DNA of 64,000 bases from Chryseobacterium sp. HSC-36S06. Lineage in GTDB: Bacteria; Bacteroidota; Bacteroidia; Flavobacteriales; Weeksellaceae. Below the pieces are notes generated by a model that searched no databases, was not told where the DNA came from, and worked only from the letters and a program-made list of their open reading frames with translations. Of this stretch, positions 1 to 8,824 are shown piece after piece; the first letter of the stretch is position 1; every line of letters begins with the position of its first letter. The stretch is from contig NZ_JALJZX010000001.1 of assembly GCF_024171485.1 (NCBI RefSeq), positions 1,100,320 to 1,164,319 on the forward strand, in the 5' to 3' direction. The position numbers and the translations under genes are program-made.

Positions 1-531
1 CTGCGGGAAGAGGATTGCGAAAGGTGAACCTTCAGGTGCGGGTTTCCCGATTATTTCTGAATTGAAAAAGTTTCCGATTCTCACAAAAGCTCCGCCTAAT
101 GCCACCACAATTCCAATCCTGTCGTACACCCAAAACGGATTTTTCTTAATGATTTTGTACGAATAATAAAGTGTGGTAAATATCAGCGCGATGGTGGCTC
201 CATGGCTTGCTAATCCCGAAAAACCGGTAAATTCAAATTCAGGTTTCGTCCTGATCGGCAGAAAAACCGACCAGAAATCCTCTTTGAAAAGTTCAGGCTG
301 ATAAAAAATAACATGTCCTAATCTCGCGCCGAGAATCGTTCCCACCAAAGTCCAGGTAAAAAGCGGCTCCAGATATTTCTGGTTAACATTGTCGATTTTA
401 AAGATTTTCGTCATAATTGCGTATCCCAGACCAAAAGCCAGAATAAACATCAAACTGTAATAGTGGAGCGTTATGGGGCCTAAATGTATCCCTGTCGACG
501 GATCCCAGGTGGTATATAAAAATGTAAGCAT
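1..531 (-). CDS. lgt: Prolipoprotein diacylglyceryl transferase (C-terminus beyond window)
   Basis: Inner-membrane enzyme that transfers diacylglycerol from phosphatidylglycerol to the lipobox cysteine of prolipoproteins, the first step of lipoprotein maturation. The visible 177 residues start at the ATG complementary to 529-531 (MLTFLYTTWDPS) and contain several hydrophobic helices and the family signature RIGNFFNSE near residue 152. The frame is open to the window edge, so the C-terminal third is missing only because the window stops. It lies upstream of nothing visible on the minus strand and follows yidD by 27 bp, so the two may be cotranscribed. The window encodes many lipoproteins that would depend on it (SusD, SusE, GldJ and others). 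Confidence 0.95.
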   Translation of the reverse strand, partial: MLTFLYTTWDPSTGIHLGPITLHYYSLMFILAFGLGYAIMTKIFKIDNVNQKYLEPLFTWTLVGTILGARLGHVIFYQPELFKEDFWSVFLPIRTKPEFEFTGFSGLASHGATIALIFTTLYYSYKIIKKNPFWVYDRIGIVVALGGAFVRIGNFFNSEIIGKPAPEGSPFAILFPQ

Positions 532-558
532 AGTTTATTTTTATTGTTTTTAATATTT

Positions 559-804
559 TTAATGTTGATGTTCACATTTCGGCGGAACGGGGTCATAACC
601 TTCTCCTCCCCAAGGGTGACAGCGCGCAATTCTTTTCGCGCCCAGCCAGAATCCTTTAATAGGTCCATGCACACGCAGCGCTTCAACCATATAATGAGAG
701 CACGTAGGTTCGTACCGGCAGTTTTTCGGCAGAACAGGGGAAATGAACCACTGATAGAATTTTATCAGTACCACCAAAGGAAATGTGATGATTTTGTTGA
801 ACAT
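559..804 (-). CDS. yidD: Membrane protein insertion efficiency factor YidD
   Basis: Small protein thought to sit at the inner face of the inner membrane and help YidC insert proteins. The family pattern is clear: an N-terminal hydrophobic/amphipathic segment ([16 protein letters not shown]), then [15 protein letters not shown] with two conserved cysteines, then [15 protein letters not shown] chose the ATG at 804. A longer reading from a TTG at 813 would start inside the -7 promoter box at 811-818 and is therefore unlikely to be transcribed. It is followed by lgt and divergent from rarA. Confidence 0.93.
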   Translation of the reverse strand: MFNKIITFPLVVLIKFYQWFISPVLPKNCRYEPTCSHYMVEALRVHGPIKGFWLGAKRIARCHPWGGEGYDPVPPKCEHQH

Positions 805-807
805 GCA

Positions 808-837
808 TTGCAAAAGTAGCGAAATAGTTTAATTTTG
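808..837 (+). promoter_or_regulatory. rarA promoter (TTG-N19-TAATTTTG), overlapping the yidD promoter
   Basis: A TTG at 808-810, a 19-nt spacer and TAATTTTG at 830-837 match the Bacteroidetes housekeeping promoter exactly. The predicted transcript starts near 843, about 57 nt before the rarA start. On the other strand TACTTTTG (811-818) fits as the yidD -7 box, placed inside the rarA spacer. Confidence 0.7.
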
Positions 838-899
838 TTGAAACTTTCTGTGAAACTTATTGCAGCAAAACCTTTCTCAGTAATCCAAATTTTTCTATT

Positions 900-2177
900 T
901 TGAGTTCCAATATTCCACTTGCCGAACAAATGCGACCTAAAACTCTGGACGAAGTTCTGGGGCAGGAGCACCTTACCGGAAAAAGCGGTACAATCCGCAA
1001 AATGCTGGAAAATGATACGTTGAATTCTCTCATTTTCTGGGGTCCCCCGGGAACAGGGAAAACAACTTTGGCAGAAATTATTTCCGAGAATTCGGGAAGA
1101 AAATTCTTTAAACTTTCTGCCGTTTCCAGCGGGGTGAAAGATGTTCGTGAAGTGATTGAGGACGCCAAAAAGCAGAACCTTTTCTCCGGAAAATCGCCTA
1201 TATTATTCATTGATGAGATTCACCGGTTCAATAAATCCCAGCAGGATTCACTTCTGCATGCGGTAGAAAAAGGTTGGATCGTACTCATCGGAGCAACTAC
1301 AGAAAATCCAAGTTTCGAAGTAGTTTCGGCGTTGCTTTCGAGGTCACAGGTTTATGTTCTGAAATCTCTGAGTTATGAAAAACTCGATGAACTGGCCGAA
1401 CTTTCTTTGAAAAAGTATAACGAAAAAGAGCAGACGGAATTCAAAATAAAAGACAAAGAAGCCTTTATACAATATTCCGGCGGTGACGCACGTAAACTTA
1501 TCAATTCAGTAGAGAATGTTCTGAATAACTTCAAAAATTCCGGTAAGAAAGAAATTTCCAACGAAGATGTATTGGATGTTCTGCAGGAAACCATGGCGCT
1601 TTATGATAAGAACGGCGAGCAGCATTACGATATAATTTCAGCTTTCATAAAATCCATGCGCGGTTCTGATCCTAATGGTGCGGTGTACTGGCTGGCAAGA
1701 ATGCTGGTGGGTGGTGAAGACATTAAATTTATTGCGCGCCGAATGCTGATTCTGGCCGCAGAAGATATCGGTTTGGCGAATCCTAATGCGCTTACCGTGG
1801 CTAACAACTGTTTCCAGGCCATCAATGTTATCGGAAATCCTGAAGCAAGAATTATTCTTAGTGAAACAGCGGTTTATCTTGCGGTTTCTCCAAAAAGCAA
1901 TTCTACTTACATGGCGATTAACGACGCGATGGCAAAGGTGAAACAAACGGGAAATTTGCCGGTTCCGCTGCATCTCAGAAACGCGCCGACCAAACTCATG
2001 AAAGATCTGAATTACGGCAAAGATTACGGTTACGCGCATTCTCATGAAGGAAATTTTGTTGACCAGGAATTTTTGCCCGAGGAAATTTCCGGAACAAAAT
2101 TCTACGAACCCGGAAATAATTCCACTGAAAATAAAATACGGGAGGAACTTAAAAGAAAATGGAAAGACAAGTATTAG
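900..2177 (+). CDS. rarA: Replication-associated recombination protein A (RarA/MgsA AAA+ ATPase)
   Basis: DNA-dependent AAA+ ATPase acting at stalled replication forks. The 425 residues show Walker A GPPGTGKTT (about residues 49-57), Walker B LFIDEIHRF (about 100), a sensor-1 region ATTENPSF, and the C-terminal MgsA tetramerisation region with PEARIILSETAVYLA. Length fits the family. The start is a TTG at 900: no ATG occurs in frame between the upstream stop (825) and that codon, and the next ATG lies inside the conserved LAEQMRPKTLDE segment. It is the only gene of its transcription unit and ends at a hairpin terminator (2200-2229). Confidence 0.94.
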   Translation: MSSNIPLAEQMRPKTLDEVLGQEHLTGKSGTIRKMLENDTLNSLIFWGPPGTGKTTLAEIISENSGRKFFKLSAVSSGVKDVREVIEDAKKQNLFSGKSPILFIDEIHRFNKSQQDSLLHAVEKGWIVLIGATTENPSFEVVSALLSRSQVYVLKSLSYEKLDELAELSLKKYNEKEQTEFKIKDKEAFIQYSGGDARKLINSVENVLNNFKNSGKKEISNEDVLDVLQETMALYDKNGEQHYDIISAFIKSMRGSDPNGAVYWLARMLVGGEDIKFIARRMLILAAEDIGLANPNALTVANNCFQAINVIGNPEARIILSETAVYLAVSPKSNSTYMAINDAMAKVKQTGNLPVPLHLRNAPTKLMKDLNYGKDYGYAHSHEGNFVDQEFLPEEISGTKFYEPGNNSTENKIREELKRKWKDKY

Positions 2178-2199
2178 GTTACTGTTTTGGATACCATTA

Positions 2200-2229
2200 A
2201 CATCTGGCTGATTGTCAGGTGTTTTTTTT
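2200..2229 (+). terminator. Rho-independent terminator after rarA
   Basis: Seven-base arms ACATCTG (2200-2206) and CAGGTGT (2216-2222), with one G-U pair, are followed by a run of T. Confidence 0.7.
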
Positions 2230-2252
2230 ATCTTTAATCTAAATTTCGCACC

Positions 2253-4181
2253 ATGAAAAAAAAATATCTCTTTACCGTTCTGTTTCTTTTGTCAATTCTT
2301 TTTTCCGCACAGATTGTTCCGGAGAATAAAGATTTGATGGATAAAGAAATCAGCAGATACCAGCGGATGATCGATTTTAATGTGAATCCGAACACCTTAA
2401 ATTACGATATACAATATCAAAGAATGGACGTTTACCTGGATCCCGCAGTTTTTCAGATTTCAGGATCGGTGACCTCTCATTTTTTGACAAACCAGAGCAT
2501 GTCATCAATATATTTGGATTTCACCAATGTTTTACCGGTTTCGCAGGTTACTTATCACGGTTCCAATGTTAATTTTGAACAGCTGGCTACCAAAGAAATC
2601 AAAATCAATTTGCCGGCGTCGCTGCCCGCAAACACGCTGGATTCTTTAACAATTCATTATTCAGGTGCGCCGGATAATTCCGGAAGAACTTCATTTTATA
2701 TGGGAACTCACGACGGAAGCCCGGTTTTGTCAACACTTTCGGAACCTTATGGTGCGCAAAACTGGTTTCCGACAAAGCAGAGTATGAATGACAAAATTAA
2801 CCGGTTCGACATAAAGATTACAACGCCAAGCCAGTACAGTGTCGCATCAAACGGAAAACTGATGTCTGAAACGCAACTTCCGGATAACAAGAAACTCACC
2901 TTCTGGCGTACGAATTACCCCATGGCGGCTTATCTGGTCGCGTTTTCGATAGCGAATTTCAACAAACTTCATGACGTGATTGGTAATACAGGTTTTCCTT
3001 TCGTTAATTACCTTTATCCGTCGACGAACGCGAATGTTGGAGTAATGGATAATATTGAATGGACAAAGACTGCAATGACTTTATTTGAAAATCATTTCGG
3101 GCCGTATCCGTTTTCCGCCGAAAAATACGGTCATATGGAATTTGCGGTTAACGGTGCAGCGATGGAACATCAAACCATGTCGTCGATGAATTCTTTTGCG
3201 AGATCTACGATTGCCCATGAACTTGCACACCAGTGGTTCGGCGATAAAATTACCTGCGGCGCCTGGAATGATATCTGGCTGAATGAAGGTTTTGCGACTT
3301 TCGGCGAGCATTTGGTGAATGAAAAAAAATTAATGACTCATCCAGAATTCATGAATTATCTTTTTAACCACCTGAATATCATCACCAGTGCACCAAACGG
3401 AAGTGTGTACGTAAACGACAGCGATTTGGGAAATATTCCTGTACTTTTCAGCGGAAGACTTACCTATATTAAGGGCGGCTATATTTTGAGGATGATGAAA
3501 TGGGTGCTCGGGGATGAGGTTTTTTATCAGCTTTTGAAAGATTACGCCGCAAATCCTGCTTTTGCTTACAGTTATGCGAAAACAGAAGATTTTAAAAACC
3601 AGATTTTGGTTTCCACGGGAAGAGATTTTACCGGTTTTTTTAATGACTGGGTGTACGGGCAGGGTTACCCAAGTTATACAGTCAGATGGAAGCAGTCATC
3701 AAATAATCTGGATATGAATTTTTTGATTTCGCAAACGCAAAGTGATCCATCGGTGAGTTTCTTCGAAATGCCTTTGCCGGTGAAAGTAAACGGGACTAAT
3801 GGTGAAGCCGCATATTTTGTCTTGGAAAATACAGCAAACAACCAGTTTTTTACAAAGCCCCTGAACTTTCAGGCAGCGAGTGTGGAATTTAATTATGAAT
3901 ATCAAATCATTGAGAAAAATTCAACTGTAGTTTTGGATCCGGCATTATCAACAGATAATGTAAGTAAAGATCAGATTTCACTATTTCCGAATCCCGTAAA
4001 AAATGAATTGAATATTAAAGGAATTTCCAAAGTGAGCAGGTACGAAATATATGCTGTTGATGGAAAACTTGTTGGTAAAGGTGAATTTAAACCATCGTCT
4101 CACATTGATGTTTCACGGATTGTTCCGGGAATTTATTTAATAAAAATCGATGGGAAGAATCTAAAATTTATTAAAAATTAA
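2253..4181 (+). CDS. Secreted M1-family zinc aminopeptidase with T9SS sorting domain
   Basis: Predicted exported aminopeptidase of the gluzincin M1 family. N-terminal signal peptide (MKKKYLFTVLFLLSILFSAQ); an M1 N-terminal beta domain; a GAMEN-like exopeptidase motif GAAMEHQ near residue 300; zinc motif HELAHQWFG near 322 with the third ligand glutamate in NEGFATFGEH; then a C-terminal domain of about 75 residues opening with LFPNPVKNELNI and closing with GIYLIKIDGK, typical of type A T9SS sorting signals. It should therefore cross the outer membrane through the T9SS, of which porU and porV lie elsewhere in this window. Monocistronic; substrate unknown, probably extracellular peptides. Confidence 0.92.
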   Translation: MKKKYLFTVLFLLSILFSAQIVPENKDLMDKEISRYQRMIDFNVNPNTLNYDIQYQRMDVYLDPAVFQISGSVTSHFLTNQSMSSIYLDFTNVLPVSQVTYHGSNVNFEQLATKEIKINLPASLPANTLDSLTIHYSGAPDNSGRTSFYMGTHDGSPVLSTLSEPYGAQNWFPTKQSMNDKINRFDIKITTPSQYSVASNGKLMSETQLPDNKKLTFWRTNYPMAAYLVAFSIANFNKLHDVIGNTGFPFVNYLYPSTNANVGVMDNIEWTKTAMTLFENHFGPYPFSAEKYGHMEFAVNGAAMEHQTMSSMNSFARSTIAHELAHQWFGDKITCGAWNDIWLNEGFATFGEHLVNEKKLMTHPEFMNYLFNHLNIITSAPNGSVYVNDSDLGNIPVLFSGRLTYIKGGYILRMMKWVLGDEVFYQLLKDYAANPAFAYSYAKTEDFKNQILVSTGRDFTGFFNDWVYGQGYPSYTVRWKQSSNNLDMNFLISQTQSDPSVSFFEMPLPVKVNGTNGEAAYFVLENTANNQFFTKPLNFQAASVEFNYEYQIIEKNSTVVLDPALSTDNVSKDQISLFPNPVKNELNIKGISKVSRYEIYAVDGKLVGKGEFKPSSHIDVSRIVPGIYLIKIDGKNLKFIKN

Positions 4182-4184
4182 GCG

Positions 4185-5021
4185 TCAGTCTTCAAGCATA
4201 TATTCGTTATAATGGCCAATAAATTTGACATCAGCTCCAAATAAACGGAGTTCTTCCAATGCATTTTCAGATAATACCGGATGCCACTCGCTGGCCACAT
4301 TAATAAAGAAAAAGTAGTTCCCGAGGCTTTTTTTCATGGTACGGCTTTCAATTTTTGAAAGGTTCATCTTCCGCCATGCAAAAACAGATAAAACCTGATG
4401 CAAACCTCCTGCATGATCTTCCGGAAGGGTAATAAGAAGTGAAGTTTTTTCGGAAGTTTTGGGGAATTCTAAACGTAAAGATTTTTTATTCTTAGAAATT
4501 ACAATGAATTTGGTGTGGTTCTGTTCAAAATCCTGAATGTTTTGATGGATGATTTTCAGACCATACAATTTCGCTGCGTAAGAATTCGCAATCGCCGCCC
4601 ATTTTTCATGGGGATTTTCTGCTATGAGTTTTGCGGCTGCTGACGTAGAACTGTAATCCTGAGTTGCTATGTTTTTATAATGATCAAATCTAAAGTGAAA
4701 AGTCTGTGCTAAAGCCTGGGGATGAGAAATTATTTTAGTGAAATCTTTATTTTCAGGGTGAATCATCAGCTGATGTGATATCGGCATTATTGCCTCAGTT
4801 TCTATAAAAATATTTTCGAAATCGTACAGATAATCAAGCGTCATCGAAACTGTTCCTTCAATAGAATTTTCCAGCGGAACCACTGCTTTTTCAGCCGTTC
4901 CGTTCTGTACCGCAACAAAACAGTCTAAAATACTCGACTGTGGAATAAGTTCGTGATGAGGAAAGATCTGTGAGGCGGCAAGCTGTGTGAAACTCGCCTG
5001 TGGACCAAGGAATGCTATCAT
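4185..5021 (-). CDS. pheA: Prephenate dehydratase
   Basis: Converts prephenate to phenylpyruvate in phenylalanine synthesis. The 278 residues comprise the periplasmic-binding-like catalytic fold (FLGPQASFTQLAA at the N-terminus, VPLENSIEGTVSMTLDYL, and HTKFIVI corresponding to the TRF motif near residue 165) and a C-terminal ACT domain (LLITLPEDHAGGLHQVL then ESRTMKKSLGNYFFF), which in this family binds phenylalanine for feedback control. It has no fused chorismate mutase domain. Its ATG overlaps the stop of the upstream gene by one base (TAATG), which implies translational coupling. It converges on the M1 peptidase with a gap of 3 bp and no clear terminator. Confidence 0.94.
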   Translation of the reverse strand: MIAFLGPQASFTQLAASQIFPHHELIPQSSILDCFVAVQNGTAEKAVVPLENSIEGTVSMTLDYLYDFENIFIETEAIMPISHQLMIHPENKDFTKIISHPQALAQTFHFRFDHYKNIATQDYSSTSAAAKLIAENPHEKWAAIANSYAAKLYGLKIIHQNIQDFEQNHTKFIVISKNKKSLRLEFPKTSEKTSLLITLPEDHAGGLHQVLSVFAWRKMNLSKIESRTMKKSLGNYFFFINVASEWHPVLSENALEELRLFGADVKFIGHYNEYMLED

Positions 5022-5560
5022 TATTTCAGAATTACCGTTTTAGCAGTGCTTTTCTCTTTAGGATGAATTTTGATGCCGCCGGACCTTTTTACGATACCGT
5101 TTCTTTCAGATTTTTTCACCGTCCAGATATTTAGAAATTTCTGACCGTTATTTTCGATAATTTCAGCTTCAACCAAGGCATCGGTAAGTATTTTCACGGT
5201 GTTGTTCTTCACGAAAATTCTGTTGATGTAGACAGGATTTAACTCATCTAACTGATGTTGAATGTTCAGGCGGTCCAGCGAGACAGACTCCAGATTTGCC
5301 GTGCCACTTTTCATTGTAATACTGATAATTCCTTCGCTGATGAAATTGGTAAAAGGGATGAGTTTTTCCGGAAGGTTATCGGATTTATAAACACTTACCG
5401 CTGATATTTCTGCCGGGCCAAACGCTTTCAACTGTTCTTCATTTGTTATCATCCCATCAACAAGATAGAGTGGGAAAAGACCTGCTGATTCTTTTAACGA
5501 AGTTTGCTGGGCGAATAAAAATCCGGAGAAGAGGAGAAACGGTAAGATTAGATTTTTCAT
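5021..5560 (-). CDS. Exported hypothetical protein with TonB-plug-like segment
   Basis: 179 residues with an N-terminal signal peptide ending at FLFAQQ. The stretch YLVDGMITNEEQLKAFGPAEI followed by VSVYKS and IISITMKSG resembles the plug domain of TonB-dependent receptors (DG...I..I.V.K...G.I.I.TK.G), but no barrel follows. Similar short plug-like proteins are common in Flavobacteria and have no assigned role. It is translationally coupled to pheA (TAATG overlap), which is more likely shared transcription than shared function. I do not recognise a specific family. Confidence 0.75.
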   Translation of the reverse strand: MKNLILPFLLFSGFLFAQQTSLKESAGLFPLYLVDGMITNEEQLKAFGPAEISAVSVYKSDNLPEKLIPFTNFISEGIISITMKSGTANLESVSLDRLNIQHQLDELNPVYINRIFVKNNTVKILTDALVEAEIIENNGQKFLNIWTVKKSERNGIVKRSGGIKIHPKEKSTAKTVILK

Positions 5561-5610
5561 TTGGTAAATGTAGCCAAAAAGTCTTTGGAAGAAGCTAAAC
5601 TGAATTTTAA

Positions 5611-7371
5611 TTATTCGGATTTGAAAACTTCCGACCTTTCAGAAATTCCATTGTTGTTAAATGCTTCGATCTGAAAATAATAAGCGTCAGTTCTGTCGGC
5701 GCCGGTAAAGAAATATTCGTTTTTGCCGTAAACCATAATGCTTCCGTAAAGTTTGTCAGGAGTTTTACCGAAGTAAATCATGTACCCATCGGCTTTTTCG
5801 TTTTGTTTCCACTTCATCCAGATGCTTCTGCGCTCGCCATATTTTTTAGGGTCGGCTCGCAGCGGAACAAAGTTTTCAACTTTACCCGGTTTTTCGCTAT
5901 TTCCTTTGCCGAAAACTCTGAAACCGCTGAGCGCAAATTTGCCGGTAGGCATTTTTAGATTTTCCATTTTTAAGAATCTTGCTTTCGCCGGTTTTTCAAG
6001 TTCAATATAATCATGAGGAACATCGGTGGTGTTTTTGCTTTTGTCGATTAGAACTTTCCAGTTTTTCCCGTCATTAGAACTGTAAATTTTGTACTGGTGC
6101 ATTTTGCCCAAAGTTTTTCCCATGAATTCTACATCCTGGTCTGCGTAATTGATCTGAATGGCATTGATGGTAGAAATTTCCCCCAAATCGGTCTGGAACC
6201 ATTCTCCTGAATTTCCGGATTTCGCCGACCAATATGTTTTAATGTCCTCATCGACCGCAAAATTAGCCTGATAGCCGCCTAAAGTAGAAGATGCAGTTAC
6301 AGGTTTCTGATAATTCAGAAGCATCCATCCGGTGAATAATCCTTTAGTGAAATCCTTTCCATTCGCAAATTCCGGAATATAAGTAGGGTAGTCGCCGTAC
6401 GCCGTGTTGCTGTACATTACATCGTCTTTATCAAAGCCGGCGGGCCAGATGCCGAGGCGTCTTTCAAAGTTGTTTTTAGTCGAAATAAATATGGTCGAAA
6501 CATGCCAGTAATTTCCATAATTATCCTGAAAAGTTGCGCCATGGCCTGCGCCTCTTGCAAAGCCGCCCGGTTTATAAGAGAACGGATTGTGTCGCTGGTA
6601 TTCGTAACCCTCCAAAGGATTTTTAGAAACATAAACTCCGTCTGCATATCCGCTGAATTCTGTTGCCGGCGCTCCATACTGCATATAGTATTTGTCTTTA
6701 TATTTCGTAACCCACGCGCCTTCAACAAAAGGCTGGAGAAAGACATTGTCGTTATACTCTCCGAATCTTTCCCAACCATGATCTTCAGGTTTTAAACGCA
6801 GGATTGGTTTTACATAACCTTCCGACTGTAGGTTTTTTACTTTTACTTCAGTTCCCAAAAGCGGCCATTCGTTACTCGATCCCCAATAAAGATAAAGTTT
6901 GTTTTTGTCTTCATCGTAGTGAAATGCAGGATCCCAGGCACCAACTTTTAGGGTATCAACGGCAATTTCCCATTCGTCTTTTGTGGGATTTGTAGATTTC
7001 CAGATCGGAAAATTTGATTCCCAGGTTGAGCCGTATACGTAAAGCGTGTCTTTCATGACCCAGGCTGCGGGTGCGTTAAGATCGTGAATGTATTTATCAT
7101 CGCGCAGGAATTTGCGGGAGACGAATTTCCAGTTCAGCATATCGTCGCTGTGCCAGTATCCTTCCTGATTGGTGGAGAAGAGGAAAAGTTTTTTTTGAAA
7201 ATTTACAATTACGGGATCGGCAGTAGCACGGTGTTTTCCCTGTTTCGAAAAAACTTCGAACGGCGTGTAGCCGTAGTCGATATTGATGGGATTGCAATAT
7301 GTTTTTTGCTGGGCAAAACTGAAATTCATCAGAAATAAAAGAGAGACCAATAATTGGAACGAAGATTTCAT
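5611..7371 (-). CDS. Secreted GH43-like glycosidase with discoidin (F5/8C) and Fn3-type domains
   Basis: 586 residues. Signal peptide (MKSSFQLLVSLLFLMNFSFAQ); a five-bladed propeller-like catalytic region to about residue 350 with RATADPVIV (the Asp expected as general base in GH43), LNAPAAWV and GAWDPAFHYDED; a discoidin-like carbohydrate-binding domain about 355-490 (TASSTLGGYQANFAVDEDIKT ... WFQTDLGEISTINAIQI ... YKIYSSNDGKNW); and a C-terminal fibronectin-III-like segment from about 500. Probably acts on arabinose/xylose- or galactose-containing glycans in the periplasm or outside the cell, but the substrate cannot be read from sequence. Monocistronic, with TAACTTTG at 7394-7401 (minus strand) as a -7 box. 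Confidence 0.85.
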   Translation of the reverse strand: MKSSFQLLVSLLFLMNFSFAQQKTYCNPINIDYGYTPFEVFSKQGKHRATADPVIVNFQKKLFLFSTNQEGYWHSDDMLNWKFVSRKFLRDDKYIHDLNAPAAWVMKDTLYVYGSTWESNFPIWKSTNPTKDEWEIAVDTLKVGAWDPAFHYDEDKNKLYLYWGSSNEWPLLGTEVKVKNLQSEGYVKPILRLKPEDHGWERFGEYNDNVFLQPFVEGAWVTKYKDKYYMQYGAPATEFSGYADGVYVSKNPLEGYEYQRHNPFSYKPGGFARGAGHGATFQDNYGNYWHVSTIFISTKNNFERRLGIWPAGFDKDDVMYSNTAYGDYPTYIPEFANGKDFTKGLFTGWMLLNYQKPVTASSTLGGYQANFAVDEDIKTYWSAKSGNSGEWFQTDLGEISTINAIQINYADQDVEFMGKTLGKMHQYKIYSSNDGKNWKVLIDKSKNTTDVPHDYIELEKPAKARFLKMENLKMPTGKFALSGFRVFGKGNSEKPGKVENFVPLRADPKKYGERRSIWMKWKQNEKADGYMIYFGKTPDKLYGSIMVYGKNEYFFTGADRTDAYYFQIEAFNNNGISERSEVFKSE

Positions 7372-7393
7372 AGAAATTTTTTAAGACCAGTTT

Positions 7394-7401
7394 CAAAGTT
7401 A
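7394..7401 (-). promoter_or_regulatory. -7 promoter box of the GH43-like gene
   Basis: TAACTTTG on the minus strand matches TAnnTTTG and lies about 23 nt before the start codon. No clear TTG at the -33 position. Confidence 0.45.
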
Positions 7402-7429
7402 AGTATTAAACCTAAGAAAAACCAGCCAT

Positions 7430-7456
7430 AAAAAAATCCGCACTTGAAAGCACGGA
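7430..7456 (-). terminator. Terminator of the general-stress-like gene
   Basis: On the minus strand TCCGTGC and GTGCGGA pair (two G-U) around a 6-nt loop and are followed by seven T (A-run at 7430-7436). Confidence 0.65.
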
Positions 7457-7488
7457 CTTATTGTAAATGAAAGAATAAAATTTTTTAG

Positions 7489-7932
7489 TTATGCCTTCAC
7501 TTCAGCATTAATTCCCTGGGGAATATTACTTGAAGAAAGTGAAATTTCAGGCATCGCATAAATGTGAGACTTAGCGCGAAGTGCTACTATTCTTTTGATA
7601 TGATCCAGATCCTTGGCTTCTTCAATGGTCATGTCCTGAAATTCATAAATCTTAACCACGTCGTTTTGCTCGAATGATTTTTTAACGTTAGTGAGTTCTT
7701 CGTCGCTGTTTACCACAACGCTGGTGATGAGTTTATCATTTTCCTTTACCTTTTTCGGCGCCTGAAGACCTAAAAGTCTCTTCCAGAATTTTTGTTTTTG
7801 CTCAGCACTGCTGTTTTTGTTGGTTTTGTAGATAATATAGTCCTCATTTCTAATTCCGGATTTTTCCAAACCTGCCGAAACCTGATCTGCATTTTCCTGA
7901 CTTTCAAACAGGCCAACTACTGTATAATTCAT
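7489..7932 (-). CDS. General-stress-protein 17M-like (YflT-type) cytoplasmic protein
   Basis: 147 residues without signal peptide. The start, YTVVGLFESQENADQVSAGLEKSGI, has the beta-alpha pattern of the YflT / general stress 17M domain (a ferredoxin-like fold in which two strands flank a helix). A second similar module follows (ITSVVVNSDEELTNVKKSFEQNDVVKIYEF at about 70-100). The C-terminal tail is charged and unremarkable. Function in Bacteroidetes is unknown; a stress role is only inferred by resemblance. Single gene, with a -7 box at 7963-7970 and its own terminator. Confidence 0.75.
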   Translation of the reverse strand: MNYTVVGLFESQENADQVSAGLEKSGIRNEDYIIYKTNKNSSAEQKQKFWKRLLGLQAPKKVKENDKLITSVVVNSDEELTNVKKSFEQNDVVKIYEFQDMTIEEAKDLDHIKRIVALRAKSHIYAMPEISLSSSNIPQGINAEVKA

Positions 7933-7962
7933 CTTGATGTTTTTATGTTGTTAAATTCTTTG

Positions 7963-7970
7963 CAAATATA
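7963..7970 (-). promoter_or_regulatory. -7 promoter box of the general-stress-like gene
   Basis: TATATTTG on the minus strand matches TAnnTTTG exactly, about 30 nt upstream of the ATG at 7932. Confidence 0.5.
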
Positions 7971-8119
7971 CATTCAAATTACTTGATAAAAGTTAAAAAA
8001 TAAAAAATTAACAGTTAATTGATAAAAATCATGTATATTTTTATGAAATGCATATTTTGTTCGAATTGCTGCGGAATCCAATATTTTTAGAACCGTTTTT
8101 ACCTCATACAAATATTTAA

Positions 8120-8127
8120 TAAGTTTG
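8120..8127 (+). promoter_or_regulatory. -7 promoter box of pepE, four bases before the ATG
   Basis: TAAGTTTG matches TAnnTTTG; the ATG begins at 8132, so the transcript would start at or next to the start codon (leaderless or nearly so). The -33 region is only T-rich. Confidence 0.5.
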
Positions 8128-8131
8128 CTGC

Positions 8132-8824
8132 ATGAATATCATTCTTGCCTCAACATCCACACTTTTCGAAGGAAATTATCTTGAATATCTTACTCAGGAA
8201 ATCGAAAAACTTTTTACCGCAATCGACGAAATTGTCTTTATTCCGTTTGCCCGGCCGGGAGGAATTTCTCACGACGATTACACAGAAAAAGTGCGGTCTT
8301 TTTTTGCTTCACTGAGCATCAAAGTAAAAGGGTTGCATGAGTTTGAAAATAAAGCGGAAGCGCTTAACAGTGCAAAAGGAATTTTTACCGGTGGAGGAAA
8401 TACTTTCCTTTTAGTGAAGACGCTTCATGAAGAAAATCTCATGAAGGTTGTGAAAGAAAATATAGAAAACGGTACGCCTTACCTTGGCTGCAGCGCCGGA
8501 TCCAATATTGGTGGTCTTAATATGAAAACCACGAATGATATGCCCATTGTTTACCCGCCCAGTTTTGAATGTATGGGATTGGTTCCTTTCAATATCAATC
8601 CGCATTATCTTGATCCCAATCCTGACCTTAAACATAATGGTGAAACGCGCGAAACCAGAATCATGGAGTTTTTAACTCAGAATGATACAAAAGTTGTCGG
8701 ACTTCGGGAAGGAAACTGGATCAGGAAAATCGGCAATCAGATAACTGTTGAAGGTAAAGAATCAACACGGATTTTCGAGAAAGGTAAAGCGCCTTATGAA
8801 ATTGCTCCGGGAACTGAGCTTTAA
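8132..8824 (+). CDS. pepE: Dipeptidase E (peptidase family S51)
   Basis: Cytoplasmic serine peptidase specific for dipeptides with N-terminal aspartate. 230 residues. The nucleophile elbow GCSAGSNIGG places the serine at about residue 120, and the histidine in NINPHYLDP falls near 157, both where they sit in the known Salmonella enzyme. Glycine-rich IFTGGGNTFLL precedes the elbow. The gene overlaps the 3' end of the convergent thioesterase gene by 4 bp. Confidence 0.9.
   Translation: MNIILASTSTLFEGNYLEYLTQEIEKLFTAIDEIVFIPFARPGGISHDDYTEKVRSFFASLSIKVKGLHEFENKAEALNSAKGIFTGGGNTFLLVKTLHEENLMKVVKENIENGTPYLGCSAGSNIGGLNMKTTNDMPIVYPPSFECMGLVPFNINPHYLDPNPDLKHNGETRETRIMEFLTQNDTKVVGLREGNWIRKIGNQITVEGKESTRIFEKGKAPYEIAPGTEL

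Noticed and set aside
6417..6779. Antisense and shadow reading frames such as those within the GH43-like gene, metG, ahcY and porU
   Set aside because: They lie inside well-supported genes, lack family motifs and follow the codon periodicity of the real frame on the other strand.
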